From Rhodocollybia butyracea (Eukaryota > Basidiomycota > Agaricomycetes > Agaricales > Omphalotaceae): a stretch of DNA of 64,000 nt. The translations under genes and the position numbers were made by a program. Location of the stretch: positions 1-64,000 of the forward strand of contig JADNRY010000153.1 in the NCBI GenBank assembly GCA_015501585.1, read 5' to 3'. Positions within the stretch are counted from its first letter, which is position 1; each line of letters opens with the position of its first letter. The notes under the pieces are model-generated. The model was not told the origin of the DNA, ran no database searches, and worked only from the letters and a program-made list of their open reading frames with translations. Positions 54,501-64,000 of the stretch are shown here, piece by piece.

Positions 54501-55291
54501 TCAAAGCAGCAAATGGAGTGCAATCACGATGGTCATATTATGTACCGGAAGTGATGTGGGCTGATAGAGTTACAGTTAGAAAAAGACTTGGTTGCTCACC
54601 ATTCTTTGCACTGACTGGTGCACACCCAGTTTTGCCCTTCGATATCATGCAAGCAACTTGGCTGATGCAGATACCAGGCCATGTTCTCAGTACAACAGAA
54701 TTAATTGGACTTAGAGCAAGAGCATTGGCACTGCACACAGACAGAGTAAAGGAGATAATGGAGAAAATTGATGAGAAGAAGCGCAAAGATACCTTGAGAT
54801 ATGAGCATCTCCATGCACATACAATCAAGAATTTTGACTTCAAGCCAGGAGAACTAGTCCTAGTAAGAAATTCACGTGTGGAGAATTCCTTAAGTGCAAA
54901 AATGTTACCCAGATATATGGGACCCTGCATTGTAATCAGACGTACCGCAGGAGGAGCATATGTACTTGCAGAAATGGATGGTGCAGTGTTTCAGAACAAA
55001 ATATCACCATTTCGGGTCAGGCCATACAATGCTAGGCATAAAGTCAGATTACCAGAAAACCTGGCTTCACTTACAGGAATTTCTATGCAAGCATTAGAGA
55101 AAATTGCAAATGGACCAGAACCTGATGATAGTGAAGCAATAGACATGGGCACTTCTCATATTGATGAGTCCCTTGAAATTGAATATGAAAATGACGATGA
55201 CATTGTAGAACCCCAAATTCGAGGTGAACTTAGTGATAACCTGGATTTGAACTATGAAGAAGACTTCAGCGACAATGAAAGTGAGGCATAA
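51593..55291 (+). CDS. Pol: reverse transcriptase, RNase H, integrase
   Basis: One uninterrupted frame of 1232 codons. Reverse transcriptase occupies about residues 170-400 with 'RLVQSLEPLNQVT', 'LRLTTLPMGWTNS' and the catalytic YIDD at about 319. RNase H lies at about 480-610 ('ILSVDSSFKGVGFY', 'KRELYGLYRALQACEYWL', then 'LKHIPGKKHGSDGLSRR'). The integrase has an HHCC zinc domain (about 800-840: HDGLGH and CHLCQQ) and a D,D-35-E core: 'LHADTM' at about 866, 'YTDNG' at about 922 and 'KIERPHW' at about 958. A GPY-like module ('RYMGPCIVIRRTAGGAYVLA') follows, then an acidic tail with no chromodomain. The frame opens after a TGA near 51520; no ATG stands at its start, so it is probably translated as a fusion by frameshifting. 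Confidence 0.9.
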   Translation: MENDKISKRSHDMYYISHTPLCSFISKLSQSEIGNLKPTRTDIYYEPMAVLASRKYKPVAKKIRPVLGELDQKFRIVRDIKGNPLQGMPKLSPLPSEFTSTGRYTEERKEIIDNLHGEDFLWPEERKLMHHFMMQQEKGFAWNDQERGKFREDFFPPVDIPVIPHTPWVQKNIPIPPGTYDEVCKAVRIKINAGVFEPSNSSYRSRWFGVLKKDGKTIRLVQSLEPLNQVTIQHSGLPPATDELADQFAGYSCGAILDMYVGYDERTLAESSRDLTTFQTPYGALRLTTLPMGWTNSVPIFHDDVTYMLRDEIPHVTRPYIDDVPIKGPLTRYELPNGGYEVIPENPGIRRFVWEHFQNVNRIVQRVKYCGGTFSGHKAILCASEFKVVGYRCTYEGRVVDPDLMGVIDRWGPCKNISDVRSFLGTAGLCRMFVKNYAKIAEPINDLRKDNVPFHWGPKQQQAMDDLKKAIKESPALRKLQYDTDTPVILSVDSSFKGVGFYICQEDEQNPRKRHYARFGSITYNDREARFSQPKRELYGLYRALQACEYWLFGIRNLIIEVDAKYIKGMLQHPDEVPNAAINRWIEQILMFHFELKHIPGKKHGSDGLSRRDEQPGDEVYFNPEAEYQDEEHSFTVTFENGIDTTIPFDDFKDKIDTRTGFTQHLAHSVQDLIQEVENAGALEAKLRSKLAKEHPSEKVIFAALPQIVKPQSFISEEEYVEKHRSNRAKEQDSRLLLVRSWLKNPGRKPESMTENQYLNFKQFARQFFLQDEKLYKRDIEGKHKLVVGREHRMSMMKAAHDGLGHKGVYATKTLLLERFWWPELERDANWYVRTCHLCQQRLKDHIRTPPKLTATPSIFQVLHADTMLMPMSNRKKYFVHGRCHVTSWMEGRALQKETGKAIGEWLFEEIICRWGCLAVIYTDNGTPFLKAIKYIEERYGIKGIQIAPYRSQANGKIERPHWDVRQALFKAANGVQSRWSYYVPEVMWADRVTVRKRLGCSPFFALTGAHPVLPFDIMQATWLMQIPGHVLSTTELIGLRARALALHTDRVKEIMEKIDEKKRKDTLRYEHLHAHTIKNFDFKPGELVLVRNSRVENSLSAKMLPRYMGPCIVIRRTAGGAYVLAEMDGAVFQNKISPFRVRPYNARHKVRLPENLASLTGISMQALEKIANGPEPDDSEAIDMGTSHIDESLEIEYENDDDIVEPQIRGELSDNLDLNYEEDFSDNESEA

Positions 55292-55405
55292 CGGCAATTT
55301 ATACTGCAATCACAAAGCATACAAGCATATAGAGCATAGTACATATAGGCATACAGGCGGAGATAAGCATAGTTGACAATTTAAAAGGTAAAGCCAAGAA
55401 ATACA

Positions 55406-56920
55406 TTAAGCAGTGTCAGCCGCATCATCAGCCGCAGTGGTAGAACCTTCAGCAACGTGAAGGTCTTTGAGGACTTTGATGTGCTGATCCTTCAAAATGT
55501 CGAAGTATTGAAGTAGAAAATGGAGGCGGTTTACCGTGATATCAATCTCACTACGCAAATCTGCCTCCTTCTTGATCAAAGAATGCTCAGTAACTGAGAC
55601 CGGGTCACCGGAATTGACAAGGTCACGGGAGCGGTTGATAATTGCACTTGCACCAGAACTGGTAGCAGAAGAAGCAGCAGCTATGAAATAATTGTTAGTG
55701 ATGTCATTCTCATAGTAAGGAAGAATGGACACACCAGCAAGTTGAGAAGCCGAGTTTGGGAAAGCCAGTCCAATACCTTTGCCAACCTGAGCATAGTCTG
55801 AGCTGACACCTGCGCGTGCACGCTTTCTCTGAGCTTCCTCATACCCTGCCTTGGCGTAATGGATAGCCTTTATGTATGCACAAGACTTGATGTCAATACC
55901 CGGTACTTCACGGAAAAATAAGTACTGTACCTGGGCTTTGGACGAGTCTGTACTCTGATAAATTAAAAAGGAAATCAGCACAGAATGAATGAAAAAGAGA
56001 CTAAAAAGCTTACCATGGAAACGGCTGCAGGTTCTTTGGCTTTCGCTTTTGAGAATTTAAGCCCAGCATAAGATGACTTGGTACCAGGTGTAGTCGCCGT
56101 AGTGTCAACTGTGACAGTAGCGCCGGGAAGTATGGCATCAACACTGAGCTGAGTGAAAAGAAATAGAATTCCATGAAGTGCATCGACGAAATGAGGTGCT
56201 GGAACATACCATTTCAGTATCAACGTCACCAGTACCAGAGGAAGGGGTTTCACCCATACTAATGTCTCCAGCAGCAAGGGTAATCTCATCCTCCTCCTCA
56301 GAGGCACTGTCCTCGATAGTCGGCAAGGATTTTGGACTGCGCTTCTTGCCGCGGCGGCCCTGTACAAGAATAGATTAAGTAAATTTGCACAACTGGCAAG
56401 AGAAAATTGACGAACATTGCCCTTATTAGCAGTGTCACGAATACCGACGGCATTAGCAGTGGCAGCAGAAGAAATTGCAGCCGCTACAGAACTAGCAGTT
56501 TGAGTTGGCGGCCCAGTAGCCTGTGCACGAACGGAGTGAATCCACCCCGTGATCGCCTTGCATGAGGCATGGCATGGAGGCATTGTGAAAGCCTCTGCAC
56601 GAGTCTTGAATATTTCCGCAAGGTGCTCAAGTTTCTTTTTGACATGAAAAATGGAGTCATGAAACTCGATGTCAGTAATAACACTGGACTTAAAGTTGAG
56701 AAGCCGTGCCTAGAAATGAGAAAATGTTACGCCAATGTAGCAAAATGAATAGATAGTCACTTACAGTAGAATCTCCAAGTCTCGTAGCAAGGACCAGGAG
56801 AGCTGCATACTGCTCAACCTTGGAAAGAGAGCTGAACATAATATTATACTCGTTCAAAGCCGAAGTAATTTCAGCCTTGATGTTGGCATAGTCGGCAGCA
56901 TGAGAAGCAGTAACAGACAT
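55406..56920 (-). CDS. Five-exon antisense gene carried by the Gypsy element
   Basis: On the strand opposite to gag-pol, five exons join with every intron in phase 0: 56765-56920, 56416-56709, 56210-56359, 56014-56148 and 55406-55954. Introns are 55, 56, 61 and 59 nt, all GT-AG and of the same size as host introns, and intron 1 has a branch-like 'GCGTAAC'. The product is about 427 residues. Residues 1-120 are helical ('IKAEITSALNEYNIMFSSLS', then 'HVKKKLEHLAEIFKTR'). The middle is Ala/Ser/Thr-rich with a basic 'GRRGKKRSPKS' (possible nuclear signal) and an acidic 'SASEEEDEI' patch. The C-terminal 180 residues include 'VQYLFFREVPGIDI' and a final helix 'EIDITVNRLHFLLQYFDILK'. No family is recognised. 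Introns would survive retrotransposition because they are not introns in the sense RNA. It may be a captured host gene or an element-encoded accessory protein. Confidence 0.7.
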
Positions 56921-57280
56921 GTTAGAGTTATTGAAGACAAGTATAAGTGAGATGAGCAAAGTCGAGCAAGGTCCAGAAGATTGGATACTGGACCTCAAGT
57001 TACACAAAGTCTTTTATAGTGAGGCCAGGGTACAGAGTAGCTGCGTCAAAAGACAGAGTCCAAGTCCATAACCATGTATGGGAGCGGACAATTTGATATG
57101 CAAATGAATAAGGATTTAAATGATTGCCAATGCACATGGTATATGCATAGCAGCGAACTGAATGATGTGTTAGTCAACACTTGCATTCCACGTATTGCAC
57201 AAGTCCAAGTCTAGATGCAGGGCTGGATTTAGTAGTCCAAATAAAACAAGACAGCTATAGTGAACTGGGGACAGTTCATA

Positions 57281-57297
57281 TTTAAGAAAGGGGGAGA
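57281..57297 (+). other. Polypurine tract
   Basis: 'taagaaagggggagatga' directly abuts the 3' LTR, the expected primer for plus-strand DNA synthesis. Confidence 0.75.
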
Positions 57298-58307
57298 TGA
57301 TACGCCCCAGACTAATTTGGACTTGAAATGCTAGATTTGGCATGTTTCAGTATCACTGATTAGGTCAAATCAGCTGCAGTACGTTGTATTCTAAGGTCAT
57401 TCAACTGAATCAAGCACAGTTGCTAACTGAGGATGATTCCCCCTGGATTCTCGTCAGCTCACACAGTTGCATATATTCACACCTTTGAATATTAAAACCC
57501 ATTCTTTGTGTTGGATTGACGTTGGAATTCAGATTAAAGCTTGTCGTACCTGTTTAGTACAATCTGTACTATTCCAAAAGCAAATTATAGTATAGTGCAG
57601 CCACTGTTTCGAGTGTGCCGCCAATCAGACAAGATACCGTAAATACCTGCGGCATTGTGGCACCAATGTTTTGAGTGTGCCACTAATGATGATAGACGCC
57701 GTTGAGGCATTGTGGCGGCTCCGTGTGGCACAATATAGTGCCACTAGTGAAACCCAAGTCTGCACACCCGGAACTACTGTAGCATTTGATTTTATTACAT
57801 GATAAAGCATGAAAACATGCCGAAGAAGTGTTTAATTACACTGTACATGTATAAAAGAGATAAGAAGCACTCGAAGAAGGCAAGCACCCACCTCCCCAGG
57901 TTATACCACTCATTGCCAGAGTAGTGTGAAGGGTTCGCTTCGGCACCTAGCAGAGAACTTGTATTTATATTGCAAGAATAGCAGAGCAGAAACAGAATAG
58001 CATTTGAAAGATTGTACTTGTAACAACAAAAGAAAGTAAAGTTATTTGTGCAGCTCAAGTAAAGTTATTCAGTTCAGCATAGTAAAGTTATTCTGCAGAA
58101 AGTAAAGTTATTGCACCCAAGTTCAGTGGAACTTAACAGATAAGACCTATCCCTTGTATTCTAAACCCCTAAAAAGCATTTGTACTTTGAATTTTATATC
58201 TTTTCGTGCACCCTCCGAACTTGTGTTTGATTTTGAGTGTGTGTGTTGGTGTGTGTTTGGACTTGTTCTTACACCACTTTCGTGTGCAGCCCTGAGTCAG
58301 CATATCA
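57298..58307 (+). repeat. 3' LTR (1010 bp)
   Basis: Near-identical to 46472-47461. One extra 20-bp unit ('ctgcagaaagtaaagttatt') near 58093 accounts for the whole length difference. Confidence 0.9.
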
Positions 58308-58309
58308 CC

Positions 58310-58590
58310 GGTACAAAAGGAGGTCATCTACGGCTGTGTACGCTTCTTACTCGTATCGGGAAGGTACCAGCGATGGAAAATCGACATCAGTCTCGCGCCG
58401 TTGCTGCAATCGTTTGCGGTCGTATCCCGCTTATGCTCTTCTTGACGGTGAAATTTAACGTTCATCCTATGAGTTTCCATCTCTTGCTTATCTCTTCTTT
58501 CCGTTTCAGGTTTCGGTTCACGTTCATCTTTCCCCCTCGAAGAATTATACCTCTCTAGTCCATTCTTATCTCCCGCCTACTACAATCTCC
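58310..58590. other. Right flank of the Gypsy element
   Basis: No gene seen. It does not continue the module C sequence found left of the element, so the pre-insertion locus is not reconstituted. Confidence 0.5.
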
Positions 58591-59220
58591 CCTCCTCACA
58601 AATCTCTGCCTCGACCCATGCACGATGATGCAGAAGCGGTTTGATCCGAGTGCAAGATTGTGCCAGTCCCGTGTGAACGACTACTCGCCGTTCGATTCAC
58701 TGTCGGCCTGCGTCGTCTGAAATCAACGCCGATGCAGATACCGACACCCTTCCCCTCTCTGCCCCCGCCTCGAAAAGCTTGTATTACCGGAATGCAAGCA
58801 CGTCTCCGAAGAGGCTCTTCTCGCGTTTGCTCGTTCCCGAACCAGCGCTGCGTTGGCTTTGCCAAGTTGTCGCCTAAAACACCTTGACGTGCGCTTCGCG
58901 TGCTCCAGTGACAAACAGGCGCAGAACTCTTCTACCCCGTCTTCTACACAGTCTTCTATCGGGGACCTTGGTCGGGAGGGCGTTCTCGTTAGCTGGAGGC
59001 ATCCGGTACAGGACAGTCCCATTCCGTATGTAGCTGGTTCGGCTTCGGAGGGAGCCGTGAGTGCGAGCATGGGCGTAGGTATCAGAACGAGTATGAGGGG
59101 GAACTTCGGGTGAGATGGGCTTGGTACGTAGGGGATGTATACCCGTGGATAGGGAGAGGAAATAAGACTAATATTATCGTAAATATTGAATATCTATTAT
59201 AGGATTTATTTACTTATACT
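58590..59220 (+). pseudogene. C-terminal relic of an F-box/LRR protein
   Basis: 'CPRLEKLVLPECKHVSEEAL' and 'RLKHLDVRFAC' are leucine-rich repeat segments of the kind found near the C-terminus of conserved fungal F-box/LRR proteins. 'LRVRWAWYVGDVYPWIGRG' follows in a second frame and ends at about 59204. At least one upstream stop (near 58720) and one frameshift (near 59050) are present and the N-terminal half is absent. It is a different subfamily from the four copies at 15-44 kb. Its left end is close to the Gypsy right LTR. Confidence 0.55.
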
Positions 59221-59224
59221 TTGG

Positions 59225-59980
59225 ACTTTTGGAGGGGGTGTTTATATGTAGGGTATACGTTATATATTGTAATGCTATATATGTTTATGTGCCAACGTCG
59301 CGGGCAACCTGAAATGGATGCGATGATGATGAGGCAGGCAACAGCAATAGGAAGGTTTGACGGCATCGTCGCAGCACAAGCTGATTCGTAAGATCTTCAG
59401 ATTCATCAGATGCTTTAGCACAACATTTAAAGAGCCTCTGCTGTATTTGGTCGTCGGTTTTTCTAATACAAGATCATGGGAAAGGCATGTAGTAGCATTG
59501 TTAAAGACTGTAATGGCGCACTGTTGCGGGGATCCGCCATTACAACACTCCGAACGACGATCTCCCACCTAGAGCACAGATTCCACAATATCTGTGGTGT
59601 CGTCTGTGCTCCCGCTCACACACCTGGCGTTCGTCACTAGAGCCTGTGATTTCCGTCAGAGCATAGGGTGCATTCTGCTCATACCTCTTCTCGAAGGTTC
59701 GGGTCTTGGGTCATCTTCTTTCAGTCATTAGTCAATATTATAGTTGATTATTTTGACCAGGTTAATCTAGTTGGTTTTCGAGTATCTAAAAGCCTACTAG
59801 AAGAGCCATCTGGGTCGGAGTCAACCCTAAAGTAACCGTTGAGACGGAACCGGGTTGCTTTCACTCCGCGGGTTACTACCTTAAGTCTGTCTGAGGCTTA
59901 TGTAGTGAACTCATCAATTGGTGTGAAGACATTTACAGGAAAGTAATATTTTATTCGAAATGCATGTGGACAAGACAAAA
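59225..59980. other. No gene identified
   Basis: Short frames on both strands (59275-59568 minus, 59357-59572 plus) without domains. Confidence 0.4.
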
Positions 59981-59982
59981 GT

Positions 59983-61425
59983 TCAAACAAAAGGGTCCAA
60001 CCCGCCCTCCATTCTCTCTAATGCTTTTTCTATTGCTCTCCAACGTGAAGCACGTACACATGCTTCGACAAGATAGCCACCATCCCGGAACTTGTTGATT
60101 GTAACACTATGGTCAGGTAGAACCGGAGTTCCCCAGAACCAGAGTCCCAGCTGCCCCGAACCCAAATCAAGTGTCTCGATCCCACTAAGAACCTGGTTTG
60201 AAAAAAGCCAGCTGTCCAGCTTCCTTCTTCGTAGAGGCACAATGCCCCAGCCTATTACTGTGCCACCACTTTGCAACTCCCTGGATGTAGGTGATGTTCC
60301 GTCTCTCGTTAAGGCTTTCGCGATGACGCAAGGCAAGTTCATAGAGAGACATTGAGGAAAGAGAGCGAATATCAATCAATGGGAGGGCTATTGGCGTATA
60401 TGCATTATGAGGATACTGCTCGAATTCAGGGTTTATCTCGGAGAGTATCTGCCTCATTGAAAAAACAGAATTAATAGAAATCTTGTTGGGAGTGTTACAT
60501 CCTCTTCAAGGTAGGCGGCCTGTTTAAGATGTGAGCACTACCCATATAAGTACAAGTGGATTGACAGACTTTCAGTAACCAAGCAATAAGCATATCTCCC
60601 TTTGAGACCAGAGGCTTTCCGGATTCCTCTGACTCCTTCGTCATTCTGACCATTATATGCTCGACGGTTCGAGGCCCAAGATGAACTGCTCGAGTCGTCG
60701 ATCTGTGCCACAACATCTCAAACGCAATAGAGAGCCATAAAGATAACAGTTCATGATTGTTGGAGGAGCAAGCGCCATCGTTAAATTGGGAAGCCCTCTA
60801 GGAAGAGCACTCTCCATAGAATCCGCTTCTCTCAGGCTCGATAATGTGTCCTCCAGAATATTGATATTCGATGCAAGAAGCATAGGAGGTGTCCATTCGA
60901 GATTGTTTAGTGCAGCACTCACCCCGCGGATTGCCATGCCATTCCTATGGCGTCGAACACACCATGAGGAAATGATATCCCGACACACGTGCAGTTTTGT
61001 AGGAGCGATACATGGATTGCCATGAGTGGAAAGCGTTTTGCAGCGTATGCATTCAACGAGGACGGAGTAGTGCGTGCACGAAAATATTTCAATGGAGGTC
61101 TGTCGAGTATTTGTCTCGAGTCCTCGTCCAGAGAGGTTAGGTTCAGGCTGAAGGAGGGGAATTCGGTGGTAGTGAATTTTATTGAAGCGTAGTCCTCGGG
61201 AAGTGATTTAGAGACAGGAACTCGAACTTGATAAGTCTTCCTGGCAGCATCCCACTCGACGCGACCAGCCAGCAGTCTCCATTTGTCCGCAGTGTGCTGT
61301 GCTGCTTTCTGCAGAGCTGCGACGTCTACCGCCTTGACGACATATCCAAAGGTAATGCCAACATTGTGCACAACGTTCTGATCTATCCCGCTGAGTGGAA
61401 CAACTACGAAGTCAAGCTTAGACAT
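59983..61425 (-). pseudogene. BAHD-type acyltransferase, several frame breaks
   Basis: Begins at the ATG at 61425 ('MSKLDFVVVPLSGIDQNV') and shows the HxxxD catalytic motif of BAHD transferases as 'SFPHGVFDAIGM'. Further family-like segments follow: 'SKGDMLIAWLLK', an intron, 'AAYLEED', an intron, 'YPHNAYTPIALPLIDI', 'ITYIQGVAKWW' and the C-terminal 'LDLGSGQLGLWFWGTPVLP'. Two real introns can be placed (about 60480-60590). Three breaks are not explained by introns: near 60960 (a G short in a GGGG run), near 60735 and near 60230. BAHD enzymes move acyl groups from CoA thioesters to alcohols or amines, often in secondary metabolism. The gene is probably inactive; the homopolymer break could be an assembly error. 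Confidence 0.65.
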
Positions 61426-61429
61426 GTAG

Positions 61430-61800
61430 GAATACTGTAGAGTTGAGGAAAGAGATTTCTTTTGTTCTCATTCATGACAGATTTGATGTAAGACGGAAGT
61501 ATTATACTCGGCCCCGCTGTAGTATTATCTCCGCCCTACAGCGGGGTTTCACGAGGGAACAGCAGGGCCTAAGCAACGTTAACAGCGAGCTCAACCCACA
61601 GAGGGAAGGTAGACTGCAGACCCTCTCAAAGGGGTATCAACAGGTGTACATGTACAATACACAATGAACTATATTTTCCTCCTTGTCTTCTTTACTATCT
61701 GAGCAACTCACCCTCCCTCTGTCATTAATGAATGCCCTCCAATGGGGAAGAACCTCGTGGACAAACTAGGCAGTGGGGACCACGTGGTCTCAGTGGAAAA
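61430..61800. other. Upstream flank of the acyltransferase
   Basis: No gene seen. It contains an imperfect 'ggccccgctgtag ... ctacagcgggg' hairpin near 61511-61545. Confidence 0.35.
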
Positions 61801-62270
61801 CACATTGTTTGAGTGATGTGCCAGCATCAGAAAACAAGGAGTACGTGCTGGGGTGTCTCAATGTGCCCGCCACACCCCCGACACTTCTTTGACTGCCGCT
61901 CAACCTCTAGGAGCGGCCCTGTCTTTGCCGGGGATGTGCGCAAAATTAGCAGTACGGTATCCTACAACGAACCCGGGTCAGCGGGACGCAGTGAAGCTCA
62001 AGGAATAGATCAGGTGTTTAAGTGTCCAAGCAGCCCCTTCAAGACGAATTGGCATAACTCCGTTATCCGTAAAGAGGACTGAGACGATAGAGGAATGGGA
62101 GAGGCCTAGCATGGCGGCGGAGAAAGCGGACCTGTACCTGCTTCAGGAGGCGAATGTTCTTCTTTTGGACATCCAAGCCGACCTCACAGGCCGAGGTGAG
62201 GTGAGGGTCAACGAGTGAGGTGTATAAGCTTCTTGTGGATATTTTGAGATACCAGTGTGCAATGATCACA
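61800..62270 (-). mobile_element. Possible LINE C-terminal remnant
   Basis: On the minus strand a short stretch reads 'RQSKKCRGCGGHIETPQHVL', which resembles the zinc-binding segment found downstream of LINE reverse transcriptases (C-x2-C ... ETPQH). Surrounding frames are broken and nothing else of a LINE is recognisable. Weak call. Confidence 0.3.
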
Positions 62271-62279
62271 GCAAATATT

Positions 62280-62690
62280 GGTACTTAGTCTGATCGCTAG
62301 CAAGGATTTTCCAAGTAATAGGACAAGCTAATATGTATGGCACCCAACGCCTGTTGCGCGATCACCTCTGGCTGACAAATAAGTTTTGCCTGTAGTACCG
62401 AGCCTAGTCCAAGACCTAGATACATACAAGATGTTAGACCCGCACAAAACAATATGTTCAAGCGCTCATTCAAAAATCCAGGCTAATGTTTGGGATGTCA
62501 ATGAAGCATAAATTCATTGTGCAACTATTCTATCATCCTATCTAGCCCCTGTTATAGTAGTGCGTACAGGATATTTCCCAACAATGTCAACCCCGCTGGA
62601 GCGGCTAGTGCTCCTAGAGCCTCGCACTTTCGGCTGTAGAATGAGTATATCTCTTTGGTCTGGGTGCGTGCCTTTTGTCATGTCAAAGCT
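62280..62690. other. No gene identified
   Basis: 3' flank of the tandem-repeat gene; no frame or repeat worth naming. Confidence 0.4.
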
Positions 62691-64000
62691 TACATGAGGA
62701 ATGCGAAGAAAATCAGATCGGGGAGCAGGTACTCACCAACATTAGGCTGATTTACAATCCCAAAACATGCATCATCAGTTAGACAGTACGGGTGCCCTCC
62801 GATGATCTTGATAAAAAAACGCGGTTGTGCGGGATATGGACCGTGCCAGTAAATTATCGAGCCCTTAGGTACATCTAAAGCTTGATTGATCTGTGCGGTG
62901 AGGAAGGGTTCAATCTCCTGTGGAATATCCTGATGTCCATTCAACGGTCCACCGTTCTTATCAACAAAGGTCACGGTAGTGGGAAGCAAGGGATGTATCA
63001 TGAAATGTTTCTGAAACTCGCCCAAAATTGTGTTCCATTCTTTTTGTTGAAGCCGCGTGGTAGCGGTCTGGTGTGGTTTTGCATCAGGTCTATCCTTGAA
63101 GGCTACAAACCGGCCTCGGCGGGGCTCCCCTAAGCTAATGCCAACATAGTATGGGGGATCCGAGGAGCTTGTGTACGCTTGCTTGCTGTGGAAGTTTACT
63201 AGCAAAGCTATCGAGAAAAAAGCACAATTCAAAAAGTGAGTGCTTACCACCTTTTGCTATCCATCCAAAACATGGCTTCTCCGTGCACTGACCCACTCCG
63301 GTGAGTTTGAAATAAACCCATTGCCGATCCATTGGCGACTGTGGTAAATGCTGGGGTGAATACCGACCTCTGTAGGTTATGCTGCACGTCTGGCTATTGT
63401 GTCCGAATAGATCACCGAAAATTCTGGTGAAGTGTCTTTTGGATGGAAATTCAGGTTCCTCGGTTCCCAGGTCTTCACCACTTGTGCCATCAATGAAGGT
63501 TACGGTGATCTCTGTCTGGGGATACGCGGGACCATCGATAACAGAATGGGGTACCATGAAGTGTTCCCCAAACTTGCCCATAAGCTTATTCCATTGGATT
63601 TGCTGATCCCGCGTAACAGCCGTCTGGAGGAACTTCGCATCTGGTCTGCCCTTAAAGGCCCTTTCGTCAAAAGGGCCCCGGTGCGGCGCGCCTAAGGCAA
63701 GGCCAGCATACAGTGCAGTAGCCGTTTTATGAGTTCGGGCTGTCGACCCTTCCTGCTGGACTCTAGCTAGCAATTCTATGAGGAACACAAGGAGAACCGG
63801 ATTCAAGAGTGAGCGCTCACCACCTTTCGCTATCCATCCAAAAAACGGCTGACCCACTCCAGTGACTATAACATAAACCCATTGCCGATCCATCGGCGAG
63901 CCCGGTAAATTCTGCGGCAAATACGAACCTCTGTAGGTTATTTCGGACGTTTCACTAGGTAATCCAAAAACATCCCTCATCGTTTTGGTGACAGCTTGTT
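62690..64000 (-). CDS. Tandem-domain protein of unknown function, truncated by window edge
   Basis: Three copies of one domain of about 185 residues are encoded head-to-tail and joined by in-frame introns. The first copy (partial) runs from the window edge to 63821. Intron 63767-63820 (54 nt) leads to the second copy at 63248-63766, and intron 63199-63247 (49 nt) to the third from 63198 downwards. Signature segments recur: 'GRPDAKFLQTAVTRDQQIQW' against 'DRPDAKPHQTATTRLQQKEW', 'ITYRG(S/R)Y(L/S)PQ(N/H)LP', 'SPMDRQWVY' and 'CFGWIAKGG'. The frame is open to 64000, so more copies may lie beyond. The third copy is the most diverged. The family is unknown, and the start is outside the window. The gene may end at 62690 or splice at a GTGAGT at 62736. 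Confidence 0.6.

Larger units (their letters stand above)
46472..58307 (+). mobile_element. Ty3/Gypsy LTR retrotransposon with antisense cargo gene
   Basis: Two LTRs (46472-47461 and 57298-58307) bracket gag, protease, reverse transcriptase-RNase H and integrase in the Gypsy order, a primer-binding region and a polypurine tract. The LTRs are almost identical, differing by one 20-bp repeat unit and at least one substitution (46572/57398), which implies recent insertion. Between pol and the 3' LTR is a 1.5-kb spliced gene on the opposite strand. Frames between gag, pro and pol are offset, so expression would need reinitiation, frameshifting or splicing. No 5-bp target duplication is seen: 'tgcga' lies before the left LTR and 'ccggt' after the right. 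Confidence 0.9.

Overview
This window looks like a repeat-rich, accessory (possibly subtelomeric) stretch of an Agaricomycete (mushroom-forming basidiomycete) genome. The evidence is short GT-AG introns of about 46-69 nt in almost every gene, basidiomycete-type families (DUF6593, DUF6533, coiled-coil F-box proteins, a CE16 esterase with a fungal CBM1), a Ty3/Gypsy element, a LINE fragment and several foldback or TIR elements. No tRNA, rRNA or CRISPR was recognised. Domain names come from motif recognition by eye; no search was run.

Layout. (1) 1-15 kb is a duplication patchwork. Two DUF6593 genes (986-1831 and 7216-8061, minus) sit in copies separated by exactly 6230 bp. Broken pieces of one F-box/nucleotidyltransferase-fold gene (intact at 13136-14965) lie at 1-330, 2310-2420 and 9470-9720. 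Between them are a DUF6533 membrane-protein gene (3434-5445, minus), a TIR element (8.23-9.35 kb) and a well-preserved 12-exon CE16 acetylesterase gene with a CBM1 (10221-11959). (2) 15-46 kb holds two co-amplified families. One is an F-box/leucine-rich family with four copies, of which only 19431-21083 is open. The other is a three-exon family of unknown function, here called 'WWRF' after its DEWW(R/H)FVSAA motif, with three intact copies and one 3' relic. A further repeat unit ('module C') occurs four times and is hit by a 0.65-kb foldback element, by a 5'-truncated LINE with a clear 15-bp target duplication, and by the Gypsy element. Another F-box gene (26.6-30.6 kb) is split by a 2.7-kb TIR element that itself carries a nested foldback. 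(3) 46.5-58.3 kb is a young Ty3/Gypsy retrotransposon with near-identical LTRs. Between pol and the 3' LTR it carries a spliced five-exon gene on the opposite strand. (4) 58.3-64 kb has an F-box/LRR relic, a BAHD-type acyltransferase pseudogene, a possible LINE remnant and a gene built of tandem repeats that runs off the window edge.

The most unusual signals are the intron-rich antisense gene inside the Gypsy element, the paired F-box/WWRF families with asymmetric decay, and a composite promoter-like motif (AATAAGCGCGC followed by TTGGCGC) that recurs at the starts of otherwise unrelated families.
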